A stretch of DNA of 64,000 nucleotides from Jiella pelagia (GTDB lineage Bacteria; Pseudomonadota; Alphaproteobacteria; Rhizobiales; Rhizobiaceae), in contig NZ_CP114029.1 of NCBI RefSeq assembly GCF_026898155.1, forward strand, positions 2,081,001-2,145,000, given 5' to 3'. The notes beneath the pieces are model-generated. The model did no database searches, had not been told where the DNA came from, and saw only the letters and a program-made list of their open reading frames with translations. Position numbers and translations under genes: made by a program. Numbering within the stretch: position 1 is the first letter of the stretch; each line of letters begins with the position of its first letter. This document shows, piece after piece, positions 9,006 through 19,454 of this stretch.

Positions 9006-10262
9006 TCACGCCTTGTCGAGGCCGTAGACGCCATGCAGCGAGCGCACCGCTAGCTCGGTATAGTCGCCGTCGATGAGGATCGAGATCTTGATCTCGGAGG
9101 TGGTGATCGCCTTGATGTTGATGCCGCGGGCGGCGAGCGCCTTGAAGGCGGTGGCGGCGACGCCGGTGTGGCTGCGCATGCCGATGCCGATCACCGAGAC
9201 CTTGGTGAGGCCCGATTCGCTCTGCAACGCGTCGTAGCGCATCTCGGCCTTGGCCCCCTCCAGAAGCGCGATGGCCTTCTGAAGATCGCCCGCCGGGACC
9301 GTGAAGGTCATGTCGGTGGCATCGCCGGATTCGGAGATGTTCTGGACGATCATGTCGACATTGACGCCGGCATCCGCCAGCGGCCCGAAGATGGCCGCCG
9401 CGACGCCCGGCCGGTCCTCGACGCGCCTCAGCGAAATCTGCGCCTCGTCCCTGGAATAGGCGATACCGGTTACGACCTGCTGTTCCACGATCTCGTCCTC
9501 GTCGCAAATCAGGGTTCCCGGCGGATTGTCGAAATCGCCCATGCCGGGAGCATTCGGGTCCTCGAAGGAGGAGCGCACGAAGGTGCGCACCTTGTGCACC
9601 ATCGCCAGTTCCACCGATCGGACCTGCAGGACCTTGGCGCCGAGCGAGGCCATTTCCAGCATCTCCTCGAAGGAGATCTTGGCCATGCGCCGAGCCTTCG
9701 GCTCGATCCGCGGGTCGGTGGTGTAGACGCCGTCGACGTCGGTGTAGATGTCGCAGCGATCGGCCTTGATTGCCGCGGCGATGGCAACGGCGCTGGTGTC
9801 GGAGCCGCCGCGCCCGAGCGTCGCGATGCGGTTGTCCGGAGCGATCCCCTGGAAGCCGGCAACCACCGCGACCTGCCCCTCGTCGCCGAAACGGCGCACG
9901 ATCTCGCTGGCGTCGATCTCCTGAATGCGTGCCGCGCCATGGGCGCCGTCGGTACGGATCGGGATCTGCCAACCCTGCCAGGATCGCGCATTCACCCCCA
10001 TCTGCTGCAGGGTGATGGCGAGAAGCCCGGCCGTCACCTGCTCGCCGCTCGCCACGACGGCGTCGTATTCGCGGGCGTCGTGGATGGGCGATGCCTCGCG
10101 GCACCATGAGACCAGCTCGTTGGTCTTCCCGGACATGGCCGAGACGACGACGGCGACATGGTGCCCGGCGTCGACCTCGCGTTTGACATGGCGGGCGACG
10201 TTCTGAATGCGGGAAATGTCACCGACGGATGTTCCGCCGAATTTCAGGACGAGACGGGCCAT
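9006..10262 (-). CDS. lysC: Aspartate kinase
   Basis: Aspartokinase phosphorylates aspartate in the first step of lysine, threonine, methionine and diaminopimelate synthesis. The 418-residue protein begins MARLVLKFGGTSVGD (kinase signature at residues 6-13). The amino-acid kinase domain ends near residue 245 and is followed by two ACT domains (about 265-335 and 345-410) that normally bind feedback inhibitors. The frame stays open 45 codons upstream, but that stretch has no kinase similarity, so the internal ATG at 10262 is chosen; the ribosome site is weak. The gene is transcribed away from ubiG and ends 218 bases before ptsP. Confidence 0.95.
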   Translation of the reverse strand: MARLVLKFGGTSVGDISRIQNVARHVKREVDAGHHVAVVVSAMSGKTNELVSWCREASPIHDAREYDAVVASGEQVTAGLLAITLQQMGVNARSWQGWQIPIRTDGAHGAARIQEIDASEIVRRFGDEGQVAVVAGFQGIAPDNRIATLGRGGSDTSAVAIAAAIKADRCDIYTDVDGVYTTDPRIEPKARRMAKISFEEMLEMASLGAKVLQVRSVELAMVHKVRTFVRSSFEDPNAPGMGDFDNPPGTLICDEDEIVEQQVVTGIAYSRDEAQISLRRVEDRPGVAAAIFGPLADAGVNVDMIVQNISESGDATDMTFTVPAGDLQKAIALLEGAKAEMRYDALQSESGLTKVSVIGIGMRSHTGVAATAFKALAARGINIKAITTSEIKISILIDGDYTELAVRSLHGVYGLDKA

Positions 10263-10652
10263 GGGCTCAGATGGTTCGGTTCGGTGTGCGCGGGCTCCGC
10301 AGGATATCGGGTCCGCATCGGTCGATCTTGCCATCCAGGGACGTCGCGCTGCCCCTTTCGGCGCCGGTTCCCTAGCCGATGGCGCGCCGACACGCAATCA
10401 CCCGGCTCCAAATGCAGGGATCCCAACTCGTTCGAGTCCGTTCGAGTCCGTCCCGGCCGTCTTGAAAGAGGCTCTGCACGCGGCGATTCTCCGAAAGGCA
10501 GGCGGCCCGTCGTTGCGGCGACCCCTTCGTTGCAGAGGCGCGCCATGGTCGGCCCAGCCTTCCCCGCGACCCTCGGTCGCCGCTTCGGCCGCTTGACTTC
10601 GCGGCGATAAAGCGAACATCCCGGATGGCGAAGCGATGAACGGGACGAAACG
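10263..10652. promoter_or_regulatory. Divergent intergenic region lysC/ubiG
   Basis: 390 bases between two divergent genes, so promoters for both are expected here. I see no recognisable operator other than two closely spaced GANTC sites in a short tandem repeat. One GAGGCTC heptamer at 10468 could be another disturbed GAGCTC, but without a reading frame this cannot be judged. Confidence 0.5.
10431..10450. repeat. Two tandem copies of a 10-mer, each with a GANTC site
   Basis: TTCGAGTCCG occurs twice back to back, placing GAGTC at 10434 and 10444. GANTC is the target of the alphaproteobacterial cell-cycle methyltransferase CcrM. Sites one helical turn apart in a promoter region can mark replication-coupled expression; here that is only a suggestion. 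Confidence 0.5.
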
Positions 10653-11396
10653 ATGCCGGACGCAACGACGATCGACGCGAACGAGGTGGAGCGCTTTTCG
10701 CGCCTTGCCCAGGAATGGTGGAATCCGGCCGGCAAGTTCAAGCCGCTGCACAAGTTCAATCCCGTCCGGCTCGACTACATCCGCCAGGAGATGGCGATGA
10801 ATTTCGGGCGCGACACGATGCAGCCCAAACCCTTCGACGGGCTCTCCGTCCTCGACATCGGTTGCGGCGGCGGGCTTATCGCCGAGCCGCTCGCCAGGCT
10901 GGGCGCCTCCGTCGTCGGCGCCGACGCGTCGGAGACCAACATCGAGGTGGCGAAGATCCATGCGAGCGGCTCGGGGCTTGCCATCGACTACCGGGCGACG
11001 ACGGCCGAGGCGATCGCTGCCGGCGGCGAAACCTTCGACGTCGTCCTTGCCCTCGAAGTCGTCGAGCACGTCTCGGATGTCGACCTGTTCCTGACCTCCT
11101 GCGCCGCCATGGTGAAGCCGGGCGGCCTCCTCTTCGTCGCCACCATCAACCGCACCTTCAAGGCGCTGACCTTTGCCATCGTCGGGGCGGAATACGTCCT
11201 CGGCTGGCTGCCGAAGGGCACCCACCAGTATTCCAAGCTGGTGCGGCCCGAGGAGATCGAGCGGCCGCTCCAGACGGCGGGCCTTTCGATGCTGGACGAG
11301 ACCGGCGTCGTCTATCATCCGCTCGCCGACGAATGGCGCCTCGATCGCGATACCAACGTCAATTACATGGTTCTGGCACGCCGCGCCGAGATCTGA
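10653..11396 (+). CDS. ubiG: UbiG, bifunctional 3-demethylubiquinone / 2-polyprenyl-6-hydroxyphenol O-methyltransferase
   Basis: UbiG performs both O-methylations of ubiquinone synthesis. The 247-residue protein starts [20 protein letters not shown] and continues with [20 protein letters not shown], a segment diagnostic for UbiG. The SAM-binding motif [20 protein letters not shown] lies near residue 65, and the C-terminal part contains [20 protein letters not shown]. Length and domain layout are those of the family. It is transcribed away from lysC, an arrangement common in Rhizobiales. Confidence 0.95.
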   Translation: MPDATTIDANEVERFSRLAQEWWNPAGKFKPLHKFNPVRLDYIRQEMAMNFGRDTMQPKPFDGLSVLDIGCGGGLIAEPLARLGASVVGADASETNIEVAKIHASGSGLAIDYRATTAEAIAAGGETFDVVLALEVVEHVSDVDLFLTSCAAMVKPGGLLFVATINRTFKALTFAIVGAEYVLGWLPKGTHQYSKLVRPEEIERPLQTAGLSMLDETGVVYHPLADEWRLDRDTNVNYMVLARRAEI

Positions 11397-11749
11397 GCTG
11401 CGGTAACTCTCGCGCCAAGGGGAGTCTCGACTTCACACACCTGCGGTAACACGAGAGTCGTCAAAAACCGTAGGCCGCCGGCAAGATGATCGACGTCATC
11501 TTGAAAGTAGATCGGCAAAAACGATTTTATGGCGTTTTTTCGTGTGGCGAATTTACCATTCGTGACTCTAATTTTCATGGCTACTTTGCATATGCGCCAT
11601 CTCTGGCGAAGCAAATCGACTTGGCAAATACAGGCACTCACGAACGGGTGATCAAGGCCAAGGCAAGCCAGAAGGCCTATGCTGCTCAAGTCGGACGAAC
11701 AGTGTCAAGCGGGCAAGAAGGTTCGAGAGGCGGAGAGAGAGAGAACGAA
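11397..11749. other. Gene-poor stretch, AT-rich in its second half
   Basis: About 350 bases upstream of the small gene at 11750. Bases 11500-11610 are visibly richer in A and T than their surroundings, with TTTTT and AAAAA runs. An open frame from 11486 leads in phase into the 11750 gene, but it shows no protein-like composition, so I treat it as leader or promoter. A GAGTCTC heptamer sits at 11422. Confidence 0.4.
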
Positions 11750-12097
11750 ATGGCTGCCAACCGTGACCGCATTCCGAACGAAACCACGTGCCCGGTCTCT
11801 CTTGATCTCCTGGCCGCGCTCCTGCGCTCCAGCGGCGATCTGCGGGACCAGCAGATCCGGGCGATCGCCCCGATGGAGCGGGCCAGGCTCGCCTTCTTCT
11901 GCTACAATCGGGTGCATCTGCGTGCCCTCGCCTACCGCATCACGCTCCTGTGCGAATTGAAGGAACTGCGCATATTCGCCGGCGTCAAGGGCGACATGCT
12001 CTACCAGCAGGCGACCGAATACGGCATCTTTGAAGACCCCGAGACGGCGACGACCAAGCGCCGCGGCGTCACGCTCGCACGCACCGCCAGCGGGTGA
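11750..12097 (+). CDS. Hypothetical protein, 115 residues
   Basis: I do not recognise this protein. It begins MAANRDRIPNETTCPVSLDL after a purine-rich ribosome site (GGAGAGAGAG) and is mostly helical by composition. There is an amphipathic segment, 'LDLLAALLRSSGDLRDQQIR', then a segment rich in Leu, Arg and aromatics (ARLAFFCYNRVHLRALAYRI). There is no signal peptide or membrane segment. The frame stays open upstream to 11486, but the internal ATG has the better ribosome site and codon use changes there. It stands alone between ubiG and a gene-poor region, and the AT-rich upstream DNA hints at recent acquisition or local regulation. Confidence 0.55.
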   Translation: MAANRDRIPNETTCPVSLDLLAALLRSSGDLRDQQIRAIAPMERARLAFFCYNRVHLRALAYRITLLCELKELRIFAGVKGDMLYQQATEYGIFEDPETATTKRRGVTLARTASG

Positions 12098-12494
12098 AGG
12101 ACCCGGCGGGTCCGGTTTGTCTGGTCCCGTTGAAGCAGCAGCCGTCTCAGCCGCAATGGTTTGCCACCGGCTGCCATTCGAGATCCGCCGATCCTCGGGC
12201 GAGTAGCTCCGGCGGCGCTGCGTGCCAGTCCGTGCGACGGCTCCGTTCAAGCTGAATGGCGACGACCCTTCTCATGATCCTGCCAGCCCTCGTGAAGGAG
12301 GGAGTGCAGCGGATCGACCGGGTCGGCATGCAGAGTATGACCTTGATGGGTCGGCTCCAGACGCTCTTTTTTCCCACCAGCTGGCGAATCGGTCCGCGCC
12401 ATGAGGGCGTCGCGCCCCATCTCGCGACGCCGCCGGTAGACGGCTTGCGCCTCACGCCGGATAGGCCGACACCCGCAATTCTCAATCTCTGCGA
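12098..12494. other. Intergenic, no gene seen
   Basis: About 400 bases between the 115-residue gene and a doubtful small frame. Several long frames on both strands overlap each other here. All have arginine/proline-rich shadow composition, and none resembles a known protein. Confidence 0.4.
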
Positions 12495-12767
12495 ATGGCG
12501 GCGCCATTCCCTCGACCGGCTCCGCCGGCTTCGCGGGGCCGCGCTGCGATCGCCCAGCTGCTCGGTCGCGGTCTCCCACTGCCGCCGCTGCTGCGCCTGG
12601 CGGCGACGGGGATGCGCTGTCCCTCCGGTCCAACCACCGTGTTCGGCACCGTCACCGACGTCATGCTCGCCGAAATCATCCTCGAATGCTTCTATCCGGA
12701 CGATACGCCGTCCGATCCATCGGGTCGGCCGGCGTATCGAGTTCGCGCGGCGATTGAGCGTTCTTGA
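12495..12767 (+). CDS. Doubtful small hypothetical protein
   Basis: A possible 90-residue protein. Its first half is proline/arginine-rich and not persuasive, but the second half (TVFGTVTDVMLAEIILECFY followed by PDDTP) has a balanced, protein-like composition. No ribosome-binding site is clear and no family is recognised. It may be the remnant of a longer gene or simply an open frame in GC-rich DNA. Confidence 0.25.
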   Translation: MAAPFPRPAPPASRGRAAIAQLLGRGLPLPPLLRLAATGMRCPSGPTTVFGTVTDVMLAEIILECFYPDDTPSDPSGRPAYRVRAAIERS

Positions 12768-12908
12768 ACTCCGACATCCCGAAGGGATCCGTTGGACTTC
12801 GCATGCGGTGCCGACGCGCTGCCGCGTCCGCTCGTCTGGGTACCGCTGCCATGCCGGATGAAACGCGCATCAGCGCTTGGCCATCCCTCTGCCGCGGGCG
12901 ACGTGGAC

Positions 12909-12936
12909 AAAAAAACGGGCGGCACGAGGCCGCCCG
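12909..12936 (-). terminator. Terminator of the rimP-nusA-ylxR-infB operon
   Basis: CGGGCGGC and GCCGCCCG form a perfect 8-bp stem with a 5-base loop (12916-12936). On the minus strand it is followed by a run of seven T (AAAAAAA at 12909-12915). It lies 27 bases past the infB stop, a canonical intrinsic terminator. Confidence 0.85.
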
Positions 12937-12962
12937 GTTCGATCGATATCTTGCAACGAAGC

Positions 12963-15900
12963 CTACAGCGTCCGCGCCACGTGTTCGACGCGGAAGCACT
13001 CGATGACGTCGCCCTGACGCATGTCCTCGTAGCGCTCGAAGGCCATGCCGCATTCCTGGCCGCTGATGACCTTTTGCACTTCGTCCTTGAAGCGCTTGAG
13101 TGTCTTGAGCGTGCCCTCGTGAATGACGACGCCGTCGCGGATGAGGCGGACGCCCGCCCCGCGCTCGACCTCGCCTTCGGTAACGAGACAGCCGGCGACC
13201 TTGCCGACCTTGGTGATGTTGAACACCTCGCGGATCTCGGCATTGCCGATGAAGGTCTCGCGACGCTCCGGCGAGAGCAGGCCCGACATCGCGTCCTTCA
13301 CGTCATCCACGAGATCGTAGATGATGTTGTAGTAGCGGATCTCGATGCCTTCGCGCTCGGCCGCCTCGCGCGCCTGCTTGTTGGCGCGGACGTTGAAGCC
13401 GATGATCGCTGCATTGGAGGCCGCAGCCAGTGCGATGTCGGATTCGGTGATCGCGCCGGCGCCCGAATGGACGATGTTGGCCCGAACCTCGTCGGTCGAG
13501 ATCTTGTCCAGCGAGCCGATGATCGCCTCGATCGAGCCCTGCACGTCGCCCTTGATGAGCAGCGGGAACTCCTTGAGGCCGGTATCCTGCAGCTGGCTCA
13601 TCATCTGCTCGAGCGAGCCGCGCTGGCCGGCCGACTTGGCCACCTGCTTCTCGCGGGCAACGCGCTGGCGGTATTCGGAGATCTCGCGAGCCTTGGACTC
13701 GTTCTCGACCACCGCGAAGCGATCGCCCGCATGGGGCGTGCCCTGCATGCCGAGGATCTCCACCGGCATGGACGGAGCCGCCTCCTTGATCTGCTGGCCC
13801 TTGTCGTCGATCAGCGCACGCACGCGGCCCCACTCGTCGCCGGTGACGACGATGTCGCCGACCTTGAGCGTGCCGGTCTGGACGAGGACGGTCGCGACCG
13901 GGCCGCGGCCCTTGTCGAGCTGCGCCTCGATGACGACACCCTCCGCCGTGCGGGTCGGATCGGCCTTGAGGTCGAGGAGTTCGGCCTGCAGCAGGATCGC
14001 CTCGAGCAACTTGTCGAGACCGGTCCCCTTCATCGCCGAGACCTCGACGTCGAGAACCTCGCCGCCCATGGATTCGACGAACACCTCGTGCTGCAGCAGA
14101 CCACTGCGGACCTTGGCCGGATCGGCGCTCGGCTTGTCGATCTTGTTGATCGCGACGACGATCGGGACCCCGGCCGCCTTGGCGTGATGGATCGATTCGA
14201 TCGTCTGCGGCATGACGCTGTCGTCGGCCGCCACCACCAGAACGGCGATGTCGGTCGCCTGGGCGCCACGGGCACGCATTGCCGTGAAGGCGGCGTGGCC
14301 CGGCGTATCGATGAACGAGATCAGATGCCCGTTCTGCTCGACCTGATAGGCGCCGATGTGCTGGGTGATGCCACCCGCTTCGCCGGAAACCACCTTGGTC
14401 TTGCGGATCGCGTCGAGCAGCGAGGTCTTGCCGTGGTCGACATGGCCCATGATCGTGACGACCGGCGGCCGCGACACCAGATGCTCCGGGTCGTCCTTCA
14501 CCCCGAAGATGCCCGACTCGACGTCCGACTCGGCGACGCGGTTGACCGTGTGGCCGAATTCGGTGGCGATGATCTCGGCGAGATCAGCCTCGATGATGTC
14601 GCCCGGCTTCATCATCTGTCCCTCTTTCATGAGGAACTTGATGACGTCCACGGAGCGCTCCGACATGCGGTTGGCGAGCCTCCTGGATGGTGATCGTCTC
14701 TGGCAGTATCACTTCGCGTATGATCTTCTCCCGCGGCGTATTCTGCTGCGAGCGTTTGAATTTCTCCTGACGGCGACGGATCGACGACAGCGACCGTCCA
14801 CGGCCGCCCTCTTCGGCCGTGAGGGCCTTGTCGAGGGTGAGCTTGCCGCTGCGACGACCTTCATCGCGGGTCGGACGTGCCGGCTTCGGCGCTTCTGCCG
14901 GCGCCCCGCCACGGGGGCTTCGACGCGGGCTGGCGGCGCCACGGCGGGCGCTCTCCTCCTCGTCGCCGATCGGGCGTCGTCTTCCTTCGCCGCGCTCGGC
15001 ACGCGCCGCCGCTACCTCGGCATCGGCCGGGGACAACGGGGTCGCTTCCTTGGCAGCAGCCGCGGGCTTGTTGCTGCGACGGGTCGCAGCGTCGGCCTCG
15101 GCCTTGCGCTTGGCCTCGGCTTCGGCCTCGAGACGGGCCTGTTCCTCGACCTGCCGGCGTTCGGTCTCCTCGCGCTCGGCCCGGCGACGTTCGTCGTCGG
15201 CGACGCGACGCGCCTCGTCCTCGGCGAAGACGCGGCGTGCCTCGACCTCGCGCTGCTTGGCGATCTCGAGCGCCCTGCGGCGCGCGTCCATCTCACGCGA
15301 CGAGAGATCGGAGAGAACGGCGCCGCGCGGCTGGCGCTGCCCGGCTGGAGCACTGCCCTGCGGCGCGCCTCGGCGATCGTCGCGACCGCCGCCGGGACGG
15401 TTCTGGCCGCCGCGATTGTCGCGGTTGTCGCCACGGTTGTTGCTGTTGTTGCTCGGGCCTCGCCCGTCGCGGCCACCGCCATAGCCTTCACGACCGCGCT
15501 GGGCAGGCGGCTGCGAAGGCTGGCCGCTGCGCTGCTGTGGCGAGGAAGACGGGCGCTGCGGCGCAGCCGAAGCGGTCGCGGCGGGACGCGGAGCTTCGCT
15601 CGGTGCAGCCGGAGTGGCCGGCGCCGGGACGGGGGCTTCGGCGGCTGCTGGCTCGGCTTCGGCCGCCTTCGCCTCGACTGGCGCGGCTTCTGACGGTTTG
15701 GCTTCGACTGGCTTGGCGTCGCTCACCGCTTCCTGCGGCGCTGCCTTTGCGGCCGGAGCTTCAGCCGGAGCGGACGCTTCGGGAGCAGCACTCGCGGCCG
15801 CCGGTGCTTCCGCGGCAGGAGCTGCGGCAGCAGGGGCTTCGGCAGCAGGGGCAGCAGGAGCCTCGGAGACGGGCGCCGCAGGCGTCGCATCAAACTCTGC

Positions 15901-16273
15901 GGCAGCTGCCGCCGGAGCCGGCTTCGGCGGGAACTCGATCTGCTTGGGGCGACCGCCGGTGTTCAGCGGCTGCGGCGGCGGCGTGATCTTCGGCGCGACG
16001 TTACCGGTAGGCGCGCGCTCTTGTTGCGGCGCCGGCTGGGCCGGCTCGCTGGGCCGCGGCTTCAGGCCGGCGGCGACGGCCGGCTTCGGTGCCACCGTCT
16101 CCTCCGGCTTCTGGATGCGCCGCTTCTTGGTCTCGACCACGACATTCTTGGTACGCCCGTGACTGAAGTTCTGGCGCACCGTCGATTGCTCGACGCCGCC
16201 GCGCTTCAGGGTCAGGGTCTTCTTCGAGCCTCACATGGAGCGTCTTGTCGTCGCCGGACTTGGTATCGCTCAT
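12963..16273 (-). CDS. infB: Translation initiation factor IF-2 (two GAGNCTC interruptions)
   Basis: IF-2 is the GTPase that brings initiator tRNA to the 30S subunit and promotes subunit joining. Corrected length is about 1102 residues. A short conserved head ([14 protein letters not shown]...) is followed by a long Ala/Pro/Glu-rich disordered region. A charged coiled coil comes next, then the IF-2 N domain, then the GTPase with [17 protein letters not shown] and NKID, then the C-terminal domains. Two extra bases break the frame. At 16226-16232, correction gives [20 protein letters not shown]; at 14676-14682, it gives [18 protein letters not shown]. At 16226 the heptamer is not in codon register with Glu-Leu, unlike the others. 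This is the last gene of the nusA operon. Confidence 0.93.
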
Positions 16274-16363
16274 CTACGCTTCCACTTCCTGCGCGGGATC
16301 GGTCCCGCGCCCTTCGTCTTGCCGGAAGCGCGCTTCAGAAGGCGCCTCCAATGGTTTGCAGTC

Positions 16364-17101
16364 TCAATGTTCCAGCGACGAGTCGCCGCGGACGGCGCCG
16401 TCGATCGCCTTGTCGGGGTTTTCGCCCCGATATCTCGCAAGCGCTGCCAAGCGCTTCAAAGCAGCCGAGCCTGCATCACCGGCAAGGATGGCTGCATGTA
16501 TCACATTCCCCCCACCCAACGCCAAACTGATTTCGTCGGCGCCAAACAGGCGGAAGCATGCAATCTCACGTCCGGTGTCGCGCTGTCTGGCGCGCCTGAC
16601 CGCCTCGATCTTTCTCATTCCATCCTCGGCCGCCTCCAGCGACTGGAGGAGACCGATGGCCCGGCCCGACCGGACCGCGGCCTCCACCTTTGCGGCGCCC
16701 GCCACGAGCTGGCCTGCCTTGCGGGCAAGGCCGAGCGAGCCGGTCGCATGGCTCACCAGGAGGCGATCCACCATCGCGCCGAGATCTGCCGGCGTCTCGA
16801 CAGCGGACCGGAACGCCCTTGCGAACAGCCGCCGCTTCACCGCCGTCTCGACAGCCTCACGGCTGATCGAGACATGGGCCCCGCGGCCGGGAAGCTTTCG
16901 CCTCAGATCCGGCACGACCCGGTTGTCGGGATCGCGCACGAACCTGATAAGCGCGTCGGCGTCCAGGCTGTTCCGCGTGACGATGCAGGTGCGAGGGTTC
17001 AGAAGATCCTCTCCCGCAAGGTCGCCGCCTGCTGCCTCGTCCCGTCCGGCCTCGTCTTCATCACGACCCGTCACCGCAAAACCCGCCTGGTTCGCCTTCA
17101 A
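16364..17101 (-). CDS. YlxR-L7Ae fusion RNA-binding protein
   Basis: A 245-residue protein that joins two RNA-binding modules. The N-terminal half (about 35-110) is a DUF448/YlxR domain, with RTCIVTRNSLDADALIRFVRD and GRGAHVSISREAV. The C-terminal half (about 120-215) resembles the L7Ae/L30e fold (LLVSHATGSLGLARKAGQLV, then AAKVEAAVRSGRAIGLL). Alphaproteobacteria commonly carry this fusion between nusA and infB, probably acting in ribosome biogenesis or transcript handling. The start overlaps the nusA stop by 4 bases (ATGA), indicating translational coupling, and infB begins 90 bases downstream. Confidence 0.88.
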   Translation of the reverse strand: MKANQAGFAVTGRDEDEAGRDEAAGGDLAGEDLLNPRTCIVTRNSLDADALIRFVRDPDNRVVPDLRRKLPGRGAHVSISREAVETAVKRRLFARAFRSAVETPADLGAMVDRLLVSHATGSLGLARKAGQLVAGAAKVEAAVRSGRAIGLLQSLEAAEDGMRKIEAVRRARQRDTGREIACFRLFGADEISLALGGGNVIHAAILAGDAGSAALKRLAALARYRGENPDKAIDGAVRGDSSLEH

Positions 17102-18720
17102 GCCACCGGGGCTTCCACCGTCTCCTCGGCTTCTTCTTCGACGTCGTCTTCCAACTGCGGGCCCTGCAGATCCGCCTCGGTGATCCAGCCGGCCTTCAAC
17201 CGGGCCGACAGGATCATCCGCTCGGCATCACCGCGCGAGACCTCGAACTTGCTGAACGTGCCGGGATAGCGCTTGGTCTCGCCGTCCTTGCGCTCGCTCC
17301 AGCCGGTCAGGTCGTCGACGGCACAGCCCGCGAAATCCTCCAGCGACTTGATGTCTTCTTCTCCCAGAGCCACCAGCATCTCGGTGGTCAGCCCGTCGAT
17401 ATCCTTGAGGTCGTCCGAGACGCCCAGTTCCTTGCGGCGAGCGTCGAACTCGGCTTCCCGGCGCTCCAGATATTCCCGCGCCCGGGCCTGGATCTCCTGT
17501 GCCGTGTCCTCGTCGAACCCCTCGATCGAGGCGACCTCGTCGACGTCGACATAGGCCACTTCCTCGACCGTCGAGAAGCCTTCCGATGCCAGAAGCTGGC
17601 CAACCATCTCGTCGACGTCGAGCGCCCCCATGAAGGTCTCGGACCGCTCCTGGAATTCCTTCTGACGGCGCGAGGATTCCTCTTCCTCGGTCAGGATGTC
17701 GATATCCCAGCCGGTCAGCTGCGAGGCGAGGCGCACGTTCTGGCCGCGCCGTCCGATCGCAAGGGAAAGTTGGTCATCGGGAACGACGACTTCAATCCTT
17801 TCGGCATCCTCGTCGAGCACCACCTTGGCGACTTCCGCCGGCTGCAGGGCGTTGACGAGGAAGGCCGCGGCATCAGGCGACCAGGGAATGATGTCGATCT
17901 TCTCGCCCTGGAGTTCGCCGACCACGGCCTGCACGCGCGAACCGCGCATGCCGACGCAGGCGCCAACCGGATCGACCGAGGAGTCCGACGAAACCACCGC
18001 GATCTTGGCGCGGGACCCGGGATCGCGGGCCACCGCCTTGATGGTGATGATGCCGTCGTAGATCTCCGGAACTTCCATGGTGAAGAGCTTGGCCATGAAC
18101 TGCGGATGGGTGCGCGACAGGAAGATCTGCGGGCCCCGCTGCTCGCGGCGCACGTCGTAGACGAAGGCGCGGACCCGGTCGCCGTAGCGGAACATCTCCC
18201 GCGGGATCTGTTCGTCGCGGCGGATGATGCCCTCGCCGCGGCCGAGATCGACGATGACGTTGCCGTATTCGACCCGCTTGACGGTGCCGTTGACGATCTC
18301 TCCCACCCGGTCCCGGAACTCGTCATACTGACGGTCACGCTCGGCGTCGCGCACCTTCTGGACGATCACCTGCTTGGCCGACTGGGCAGCGATGCGGCCA
18401 AAATCCATCGGCGGCAGCTGCTCGGCAATGAAGTCGCCGGGCTCGGCATCGGGGTTCTTGTCGCGGGCGAGTTCCAGATAGATCTGGGTGTTCGGATTCT
18501 CGACGTCGTCCACCACCTCGAGCAGGCGCTGAAGCTTCATCTCGCCGGTCTTGGTGTTGATGTCGACGCGGATGTTGGTTTCCTGGCCGTAGCGCGAGCG
18601 GGCGGCCTTCTGGATGGCGTCCGCCATGGCACCGATGACGATGTCGCGGTCGATCGACTTTTCCCGCGCCACCGCGTCCGCGATCTGCAGAAGCTCGAGC
18701 CTGTTCGCACTGACTGCCAT
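17098..18720 (-). CDS. nusA: Transcription termination/antitermination factor NusA
   Basis: NusA binds RNA polymerase and nascent RNA and controls pausing, termination and antitermination. The 540-residue protein begins [20 protein letters not shown]. The N-terminal polymerase-binding domain is followed by S1 (about 130-200), two KH domains (about 230-345), and two C-terminal helix-hairpin-helix repeats (about 365-490) with an acidic end. A 22-codon upstream extension of the frame is rejected because the family N-terminus matches the ATG at 18720. The order rimP-nusA-ylxR-infB is conserved and no frame break is present in nusA. Confidence 0.95.
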   Translation of the reverse strand: MAVSANRLELLQIADAVAREKSIDRDIVIGAMADAIQKAARSRYGQETNIRVDINTKTGEMKLQRLLEVVDDVENPNTQIYLELARDKNPDAEPGDFIAEQLPPMDFGRIAAQSAKQVIVQKVRDAERDRQYDEFRDRVGEIVNGTVKRVEYGNVIVDLGRGEGIIRRDEQIPREMFRYGDRVRAFVYDVRREQRGPQIFLSRTHPQFMAKLFTMEVPEIYDGIITIKAVARDPGSRAKIAVVSSDSSVDPVGACVGMRGSRVQAVVGELQGEKIDIIPWSPDAAAFLVNALQPAEVAKVVLDEDAERIEVVVPDDQLSLAIGRRGQNVRLASQLTGWDIDILTEEEESSRRQKEFQERSETFMGALDVDEMVGQLLASEGFSTVEEVAYVDVDEVASIEGFDEDTAQEIQARAREYLERREAEFDARRKELGVSDDLKDIDGLTTEMLVALGEEDIKSLEDFAGCAVDDLTGWSERKDGETKRYPGTFSKFEVSRGDAERMILSARLKAGWITEADLQGPQLEDDVEEEAEETVEAPVA

Positions 18721-18862
18721 TTTGTCCAAATCTCCTGATCGGGCGATTGCGGCGGGTCTCGTCCCCGCATGTTTCGCCCTGAGCATTCGTGTCTCGCCCG
18801 GTCATCACCCAGGCAATTTCTGTTCGCGGCCCGCCGAGGTCGGCGCGTCCGGCGCTGCGTCG

Positions 18863-19454
18863 TCAATGTGGGCCGGAGCCCTCCGTTTCGCCCTCGCTGG
18901 GCTCGTCCGGCTCGCCGCGACCCTTGCGCGCCGCCTTGTCGGCCTTCAGCGACGCGGCAACGAGCCTCGTCGGTGAGGATCAGGCGCGCATCGCCGATGG
19001 CGTCGAAGGGAATGTCCATCGTGCTCGGCTCGCCATAGGCGGGCTGGTCTCGCTCGACCCGGATGCCCGTGTCCGAGACCTCGACGATCTTGCCGCGAAA
19101 GCGCTTGCGGTCACCGACCATCCGGCTGGTTTCCAGTTTCATCAGATAGCCGGCCCAGGTTTCGAAGTCGCCCTTTCTGACCAGCGGCCTGTCGATGCCG
19201 GGCGAGGAAACCTCGAGATGATAGGCCCGGTCCACCGGATCGGCGGCGTCGAGCGCCGGCGAGATCGCCCGCGACACCGTCTCGCAATCCTCCACCGTCA
19301 TCGTCCCGTCGGGACGCTCGGCCATGATCTGCACGGTCAGGCCGTTGAGACCGGAGGTGCGGACGCGCACGAGGCGATAGCCGGCCGCTTCGATCGGCGC
19401 CTCGACGACGTCGGCGATGTTGGCTTCCAGACCCTGTTCGCGGACGATGCGCAT
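18863..19454 (-). CDS. rimP: Ribosome maturation factor RimP (one GAGNCTC interruption)
   Basis: RimP assists 30S subunit maturation. The corrected protein is 196 residues and contains '[20 protein letters not shown]', a family hallmark, plus an SH3-like C-terminal domain. At 18962-18968 an extra base splits GAGCTC. Without it the frame reads [20 protein letters not shown] and ends GSGPH at 18863, a sensible charged tail. As written, the frame would run through the intergenic region into nusA. The start at 19454 is the ATG before [20 protein letters not shown]; its ribosome site is weak. First gene of the operon. Confidence 0.9.

Noticed and set aside
12792..14693. 633-codon plus-strand frame opposite infB
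   Set aside because: Shadow of the conserved GTPase half of IF-2; it has no start signal or protein similarity.
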